Source of the DNA: WSZJ01 sp964590435
GTDB lineage: Bacteria > Planctomycetota > MHYJ01 > WSZJ01
Assembly: GCA_964590435.1 (NCBI GenBank)
Contig: CAZPWT010000020.1
Location: 1-64,000 of the forward strand
Reading direction: 5' to 3'
DNA length: 64,000 nucleotides
How positions within the stretch are numbered: position 1 is the stretch's first letter; each line of letters opens with the position of its first letter. Made by a program: the position numbers and the translations under genes. A model generated the notes under the pieces. It was not told the origin of the DNA and ran no database searches. It was given only the letters and a program-made list of their open reading frames with translations. Below, in pieces: positions 59,383 through 64,000 of the stretch.

Positions 59383-60195
59383 ATGCCCCCCCCGGATTCC
59401 AGCGAACTCCCCCCGGTTCCCGGCGCCCCCGCGGCCCCCGGGGCAACGCCGACGGACGTCGTCCGCCGCGAAGAGCTCGAGCGCGCCCTCTCGGAAATCG
59501 ACCGGCTCACGCGCGAAACGAAGGAGCACGCAGCCACGCGCTCCACCGCGGAGCGCCAGGCCGCCGATTTGCAGACGCTTCGCAAGTTCCACGAGAAGGC
59601 GCACGCCGAAATCGAGAAACTCAAGACGGAGAAGGCGGTGCTCACGGCCGAGAAGGAAGCGATGGCCAAGCGGGCGGAGGCGGCGCTGGAGGACCGGCGG
59701 AAGCGGGAGAAGGCCGAGGCGGAGGCGGAGCGGCTGAAGCACGAGACGCGCCGGTTTGAAACCGAGAAGGTCGCGCTCGAGAAGAAACTCGCGGAGCAGG
59801 AGGCGCTGAAGGTGGCGCACGAAAAAGCGCTGGCGGAGGTCGCGAGACTCCAGGAGGCGCTGAAGCGGCTGGAATCCGTGCCCGCAACGCCGGGATCCGG
59901 GTCGCAGCTTCCGGAAACGAAGGCAATGCCCGCCCTTCCCGCGCCGGAGACGATTCCCATGCCCCCGTTCTCGCTTGAGGAGCCGTCCGCCCCCGCGAAG
60001 AAAGAGAGCCGCCCTCCCGCGACGGCGCCGTCGGGGACGCAGGCGAACGCCGCGCCGGAGGCCGGGGGCCGGATCAAGTACACGTGCGTGGGATGCGACC
60101 GCAAGCTGGGAGCGCCACCGGAATTCGCGGGGACGTACGGGACCTGCCGCTTCTGCGGCCACCGGATGCAGGTGCCGCTGAAGTCTTCGCGATGA
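59383..60195 (+). CDS. Coiled-coil protein with C-terminal zinc ribbon
   Basis: 270 residues. Residues 25-165 form a long charged coiled coil (RREELERALSEIDRLTRETK and DRRKREKAEAEAERLKHETR). A Pro/Ala-rich linker is followed by a zinc ribbon at the end (KYTCVGCDRKLGAPPEF, then GTCRFCGHRMQVP). This ribbon is common in proteins of Planctomycetota and relatives. TACACT ends 9 nt before the ATG and there is no ribosome binding site, consistent with leaderless expression. Role unknown, possibly a scaffold. Confidence 0.75.
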   Translation: MPPPDSSELPPVPGAPAAPGATPTDVVRREELERALSEIDRLTRETKEHAATRSTAERQAADLQTLRKFHEKAHAEIEKLKTEKAVLTAEKEAMAKRAEAALEDRRKREKAEAEAERLKHETRRFETEKVALEKKLAEQEALKVAHEKALAEVARLQEALKRLESVPATPGSGSQLPETKAMPALPAPETIPMPPFSLEEPSAPAKKESRPPATAPSGTQANAAPEAGGRIKYTCVGCDRKLGAPPEFAGTYGTCRFCGHRMQVPLKSSR

Positions 60196-60270
60196 GTGCG
60201 CCGCAGTTGTGCTGGATATTCCGAAAGCCGATTGTATAGTTAATGCCCTTATCCAACAGGAGCGACTCCG

Positions 60271-60669
60271 ATGCGCGTTGCGATCCCCGTCACGGCCGGC
60301 CAGATCCCCAATCACCTCGGTCACTGCGAGTCTTTCCTCTTCGCGGATGTGCAGGACGGAAAAGTGCTGCGCGAGGAGCTTCTCCCGAATCCCGGCCACG
60401 GCCCCGGGGGCCCGCCGCCGGCGTTCCTGGCGCGTCGCGGCGTGAACCAGATCCTGGCGTGGGGGTGCCCGCCGCCGGCCAAGGAGATGTTCGCGGTCGT
60501 GGGGATCAAGATGGTGCTGGGCGCGACGGGCGACGCGAAAACGGTGCTGAAGGACTGGATCGACGGGAAGCTCAAGACCGTGTCCGAAGGGCTGGACGCC
60601 GGCGGCGGCTGCGCTCCCAGTTCGCTCGACAACGGAAGGGCCCGTGGCGGATGTGCCGGGGAGCACTAA
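60271..60669 (+). CDS. NifX/NifB-type iron-molybdenum cofactor family protein
   Basis: This 132-residue protein belongs to the dinitrogenase Fe-Mo cofactor (NifX/NifB C-terminal) fold: MRVAIPVTAGQIPNHLGHCE, RRGVNQILAWGCPPPAKEMF and VVGIKMVLGATGDAKTVLKD. Family members bind iron-sulfur or Fe-Mo clusters. The conserved cysteines lie in GHCESF and WGCPPP, and two more are in a Gly-rich tail (GGGCAPSS, GGCAGEH). No nif genes are near, so a general metallocluster carrier is likelier than nitrogen fixation. AGGAG lies 8 nt before the ATG and TATAGT at 60235-60240 may be the -10. Confidence 0.82.
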   Translation: MRVAIPVTAGQIPNHLGHCESFLFADVQDGKVLREELLPNPGHGPGGPPPAFLARRGVNQILAWGCPPPAKEMFAVVGIKMVLGATGDAKTVLKDWIDGKLKTVSEGLDAGGGCAPSSLDNGRARGGCAGEH

Positions 60670-60696
60670 CCCGGAAGTTTCTCGTAGGATGACGCC

Positions 60697-61413
60697 ATGA
60701 CGATCAGCGTCGCCTGCCCCGCCTGCCGCCGGCCGCTCCAATTTCCCGACGGCGCCGGGGGCCGCGTGGCCGCGTGCCCGTGCGGCCAGCAGATGATGCT
60801 CCCCATCGCGCCGGTCGCCGCGGCGCCTCCCCCGCCGGCGAGAACCCAGGCTCCGCCGCGCCCTCGCCCGGTGCCCGTCCCGGCGCGCCGCCCGGGCGGC
60901 GGCTCCGGCGCCGGGCCGATCGTCCTCGTCATCCTCCTCGTCCTCGGGCTCATTTCCGGCGTCGTCTTCTTCAAGCGCGCCGAGGCGCTCAAGCAGGCGG
61001 CGGAACTCGACGCGAAAGCGGCGGCGCGGAAGGCCGAGGAGAAACGGGAGGCCGAAGAGGAGAGCCGGTACGTGCTCCTGCGCTCGACGTTCGACGACGA
61101 GCTGCTGCCGCCGGACAAGCGCAACGTCGCCGAGGGCCCCGCCCAGTACCTCGGCATGCGCGTCGAGGTCACGAACCACGGCTACGACGCGGTTTCCGTC
61201 GACCCGGTCTACTTCACGCTCACCGTCAACGGCGCCCGCTACGGCCGCGACACCGCCTGCGCCGTGAAGTTCGAGCCCATGACCCTCAAGGCGGGCGAGA
61301 AGGTCTCCGTGCCGCTCGCCTTCGAGGTCCCCAATCGCCTCACCCCCGTGGTCGTCGACTTCAAGCCCGCCACGCCGGCGAAGTGCAACGTCCGCTACGG
61401 CGACTCGCGTTAA
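60697..61413 (+). CDS. Zinc-ribbon membrane protein with extracytoplasmic beta domain
   Basis: 238 residues. An N-terminal zinc ribbon (VACPACRRPLQFPDGAGG, then AACPCGQQM) is followed by a Pro/Arg-rich linker, one membrane helix (IVLVILLVLGLISGVVFF, about 75-93), a short coiled coil and a C-terminal beta domain (YLGMRVEVTNHGYDAVSVDP) like DUF4352 proteins, often substrate-binding. The TAGGAT hexamer ends 6 nt before the ATG and no ribosome binding site is present. Its stop codon and that of the next gene share the palindrome TTAA. Confidence 0.78.
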   Translation: MTISVACPACRRPLQFPDGAGGRVAACPCGQQMMLPIAPVAAAPPPPARTQAPPRPRPVPVPARRPGGGSGAGPIVLVILLVLGLISGVVFFKRAEALKQAAELDAKAAARKAEEKREAEEESRYVLLRSTFDDELLPPDKRNVAEGPAQYLGMRVEVTNHGYDAVSVDPVYFTLTVNGARYGRDTACAVKFEPMTLKAGEKVSVPLAFEVPNRLTPVVVDFKPATPAKCNVRYGDSR

Positions 61414-62240
61414 CGGCCGATCCGCACCGCTTCCCGCATGACCCCCTGCGTCCCCCCGTCGCGATCCGGGTCCGGCAGGACCGCCGTGGCCCGGAGTTTC
61501 CGGGGAAGCGCCGGCGGCCGGTTGCCCGCCCCGACCGGCATCGACGATTTCGGGAACACCTTGGACGCGTCGAGTTCGAAGTAGCGCCCGATGTAGGGAT
61601 CCTGGGGGTCGGGGTCGTACACCTCGAGGTTCCACGAGAGCAGCGCCGTCGCAAGGACCTTGTCGCCCAGCACGGTCATCGGCGGCCGCTCCGCGCCGGC
61701 GTCGGCCTTCGCCTCGTCCCCGGGCCGGATCGCGATCGGCACGCCGGCCGCCATCCGCTCCCCAAGGACCTGGTTCGCGCGCTCGTCCCCCGCAATTCTC
61801 CAGACGCGCCGCTTCAGCGCATACAGCGGCCGCCCCGCGCGCCGTGCCGCCCCTGCCGCATCGGAATCGACCAGCTGCTCCGCCGCTTCGTCGCGCGCGA
61901 GGTACCACTCCACGAGCTCGCGTTCCGGCCGCGCGCCTGGCTCCGGGGCCATCACCGCGACCCACGCCGCCGCGTCCTTCGCGCCCCCCGCGGCCTCGCC
62001 GTTCGCCAGCCAGAGCCGCTGCCCGCCCGTCTCCGTCGCCACCGCCTCCTTCCAGTCCCGCGCGAACTGGTCGAGCGCGTCCTCCGCCAGCCTTGCGGCA
62101 CGCTCGGGGCTGTAGGCACGCTTGGCTTCGCCGGTCGGCGCGGCGCCGGTCTTGCCGTTGTTGCCGGCTCCGTTTCCGGAATCGGTAGACGTGCATCCGG
62201 CGGCCAGGATCGGCAAGAGGCAGGCGACGAGGAGTCTCAT
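61410..62240 (-). CDS. Lipoprotein of unknown function
   Basis: 276 residues with a lipoprotein signal ending LPILAAGC (Cys16), then a Ser/Gly/Asn-rich linker (TSTDSGNGAGNNGKTG). The mature part is alpha/beta with KRAYSPERAARLAEDALDQF, ARRAGRPLYALKRRVWRIAG and YIGRYFELDASKVFPKS. No enzyme motif is recognised. TATCCT ends 7 nt before the ATG on the minus strand, another leaderless-looking start. It converges with the zinc-ribbon membrane gene, sharing TTAA. Confidence 0.75.
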   Translation of the reverse strand: MRLLVACLLPILAAGCTSTDSGNGAGNNGKTGAAPTGEAKRAYSPERAARLAEDALDQFARDWKEAVATETGGQRLWLANGEAAGGAKDAAAWVAVMAPEPGARPERELVEWYLARDEAAEQLVDSDAAGAARRAGRPLYALKRRVWRIAGDERANQVLGERMAAGVPIAIRPGDEAKADAGAERPPMTVLGDKVLATALLSWNLEVYDPDPQDPYIGRYFELDASKVFPKSSMPVGAGNRPPALPRKLRATAVLPDPDRDGGTQGVMREAVRIGR

Positions 62241-62272
62241 GCGCGGCAGGATAGCGCGCCGCGCCGCCGAAG

Positions 62273-64000
62273 TCAGCTTCCCTTCCGGATCTCCTCGAGA
62301 AACACGTCGCCGTACTCCTCGAGCTTGCGCTGCCCCACGCCGTGCACTTCCAGGAACTCGGCGCGGCTCGCGGGCTTGCGCGCGGCCATGTCCTGAAGCG
62401 CCTTGTCGCTGAACACGACGAACGCCGGGACCTTCTTCTCGTCCGCGAGCTTGCGCCGCAGCGCCCGCAGCCGCTCGAACAGCCCGGGATCGGGGATGTC
62501 CTCGGTCGGCTCCGGCTCGTACGTCTCGACTTCGACAGCCGGCTCCGCCTCGCGGCGCTTCCTCGCCTTCTTCTTCGGAGGCTCGTACGCCTTCCGCCCC
62601 GCTTCCAGCGCTTCCCCGACAATGTCCCGCTTGAGGCAGCTGCCGCACGAGGTGCCGCACGCGGCGATGGTCTCGGCGAAGTAACCGGCGACGCGGCGCC
62701 AGAGGCAGGAAGGGCCGTCGGCGAGGTCGAACATGCGGCGGACGGCTCGGCGCTGCTGGTCGGCGACCTCGGGGTCCTGGACTTCGGAGTTCTCGAGGAG
62801 GCGCTCGAGGGACATGACGTCGGCCCACGAGTAGAAGAGGACGCAGTCGGCGGGGGCGCCGTCGCGGCCCGCGCGGCCGATTTCCTGGTAGTACCCCTCG
62901 ACGGAGCGGGGCATGTCGCGGTGGAGGACGTAGCGGACGTTGGACTTGTCGATGCCCATGCCGAAGGCGATGGTCGCGCAGACGACGTCGAGGTCGTCGC
63001 GGCTGAACTTGTCCTGGGTCTTCGCGCGCTGGTCCGGCGTCAGCCCGGCGTGGTACGGCGCCGCCTTGACGCCTTTGCCCTCGAGGAACTCGGCGGTCGC
63101 CTCGGCGGCCTTGCGCGAGAGGCAGTAGATGATGCCGGATTCGCCGCGGCGCGCCCGGACGATGCGCAGGATCATGTCGCGCACGCCGTCGCCCTGGCCC
63201 TTCTTCACGGCGAACAGGTGCAGGTTGGGGCGGAAGAACGACCCGCGGATCTCGAGCGGGTCCTGGAGGGCGAGCTGCTCGATGATGTCGTTCTTCACGC
63301 GCGGCGTCGCGGTGGCGGTGAGGGCGAGGACAGGGATTCCCCTGAAGCGTTGCTTCAGGCCGGCGAGGTTGCGGTAGGAGGGACGGAAGTCGTGGCCCCA
63401 CTCGCTGATGCAGTGGGCTTCGTCGACGGCGACGAGCTTGAGGTCGAGGGACTCGAGGATGCGGCCGACCGAGGCGTCGATTCCCTCGGGGGCGGCGTAG
63501 AGCATCTCGAATTCGCCCGCCCGCAGCCTGGCGGCGCGCCGCGCCTTCTCCGCGGGTTCGAGCGAGGAGTTCAGGAACGTCGCGCGGATCCCGACCTCGC
63601 CCATCGCATCGACCTGGTCCTTCATGAGCGAGATGAGCGGCGACACGACGAGCGTCACGCCGCCCATGAGCCGCGCCGGAATCTGGTACGTCACGGACTT
63701 CCCCGCGCCGGTCGGCATCACTCCCAGGCAGTCGCGACCGGACATCGCGGCGCGGATGATCTCGAGCTGCCCCGCGCGGAACGACGGATATCCAAACACC
63801 TCCTTCAGCGCCTCGAGCGCCCTCGCATCGACCGGCGCGTGCTTCGCCCGGTCGCCTGCCTCGCGCAGCAGCCTCAGCGACTCCGCCGTGAACAGCATCG
63901 GCGCCTCGCGGTAGAGCGCGCGCAGTTCCGCAAGCCGCGCCTCGACGCCCGCGGCATCCCCCGCGGCGAGCGCACGGGACTCGGCCAGAACGTCGTCGGC
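62273..64000 (-). CDS. recQ: RecQ-family DNA helicase (5' end beyond the window)
   Basis: Superfamily 2 helicase that unwinds DNA during recombination and repair. Visible: GVMPTGAGKSVTYQIP (Walker A), VAVDEAHCISEWGHDFRPSY (DExH box and aromatic loop), GIIYCLSRKAAE, IGRAGRDG (motif VI), a four-cysteine zinc site around PSCLWRRVAGYF to CGTSCGSCLKRD, and a C-terminal HRDC domain (LRRKLADEKKVPAFVVFSDK, FLEVHGVGQRKLEEYG). An ATG at 63898 is available. However, the frame stays open to the window edge and the 34 upstream codons look coding (LAELRALYREAP), so the gene probably has an N-terminal extension outside the window. Its stop is 32 nt from the lipoprotein start. Confidence 0.92.
   Translation of the reverse strand, partial: ADDVLAESRALAAGDAAGVEARLAELRALYREAPMLFTAESLRLLREAGDRAKHAPVDARALEALKEVFGYPSFRAGQLEIIRAAMSGRDCLGVMPTGAGKSVTYQIPARLMGGVTLVVSPLISLMKDQVDAMGEVGIRATFLNSSLEPAEKARRAARLRAGEFEMLYAAPEGIDASVGRILESLDLKLVAVDEAHCISEWGHDFRPSYRNLAGLKQRFRGIPVLALTATATPRVKNDIIEQLALQDPLEIRGSFFRPNLHLFAVKKGQGDGVRDMILRIVRARRGESGIIYCLSRKAAEATAEFLEGKGVKAAPYHAGLTPDQRAKTQDKFSRDDLDVVCATIAFGMGIDKSNVRYVLHRDMPRSVEGYYQEIGRAGRDGAPADCVLFYSWADVMSLERLLENSEVQDPEVADQQRRAVRRMFDLADGPSCLWRRVAGYFAETIAACGTSCGSCLKRDIVGEALEAGRKAYEPPKKKARKRREAEPAVEVETYEPEPTEDIPDPGLFERLRALRRKLADEKKVPAFVVFSDKALQDMAARKPASRAEFLEVHGVGQRKLEEYGDVFLEEIRKGS

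Noticed and set aside
60271..60669. Evidence for nitrogen fixation
   Set aside because: A lone NifX-like protein is common in non-diazotrophs and no other nif gene is in the window.

Overview
The window looks like a piece of a GC-rich Gram-negative bacterial chromosome. Lipoproteins, secreted toroid and TPR proteins, zinc-ribbon membrane proteins, a CHAT protease with a sigma-like factor and a family of TPR paralogues are reminiscent of Planctomycetota or a related deep lineage. That assignment is an inference from gene style only; there is no rRNA or other taxonomic marker. I recognised no tRNA, rRNA, CRISPR array, IS element or phage structural gene.

Layout. 1-8.3 kb (minus strand): an AddAB-type helicase-nuclease operon with an uncharacterised 536-residue first gene; AddA appears to have lost its C-terminal nuclease site. 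8.5-11.9 kb (plus): an AAA ATPase behind a palindrome, small unknown proteins, a DUF899-like protein, and a coupled pair of a small acidic protein and a GIY-YIG nuclease. 12-16.6 kb is defence and toxin-antitoxin rich: an EVE/PUA-like protein, an AbiEi/AbiEii pair with a perfect 12-bp palindromic operator, an internally deleted DUF2779 nuclease, and an XRE/ImmA-IrrE pair. 16.7-24.7 kb (minus): a DUF7309-like protein, a methyltransferase-HNH fusion, a MerR / VWA / two-lobed retropepsin operon, and two zinc-binding unknowns.

25-31.7 kb (plus) is a tandem array of four paralogous TPR genes, separated by identical 42-bp hairpin repeats and vestigial gene starts, followed by a 13-copy 21-bp minisatellite. 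33-39 kb is a restriction island: an MmeI-like single-chain restriction-modification enzyme, facing a D12-type adenine methylase / ParB-like / Mrr-like operon. 39.4-51.3 kb carries a DUF5925-like ATPase, a sigma-like factor coupled to a TPR-CHAT protease, a fifth TPR paralogue, a DUF1016 nuclease remnant, a transglutaminase-TPR protein, two NTF2-like proteins and an RNase H-fold protein. At 51.4 kb lies a 1218-residue degenerate cyclase-ATPase-TPR protein whose second half resembles the stand-alone TPR genes. 55-62 kb holds mostly secreted or membrane proteins of host character (toroid, lipoproteins, coiled-coil/zinc-ribbon, NifX-like), and the window ends inside recQ.

Two themes connect the genes. 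First, many starts (ATG, GTG or TTG) sit 6-9 nt after a -10-like hexamer with no ribosome binding site, which suggests that leaderless transcription is common here. Second, GC-richest backbone genes alternate with visibly less GC-rich blocks (addAB, abiE, XRE/ImmA, MerR-VWA, restriction island), which suggests several separate acquisitions of defence-type genes. All functions are read from motifs without database searches.
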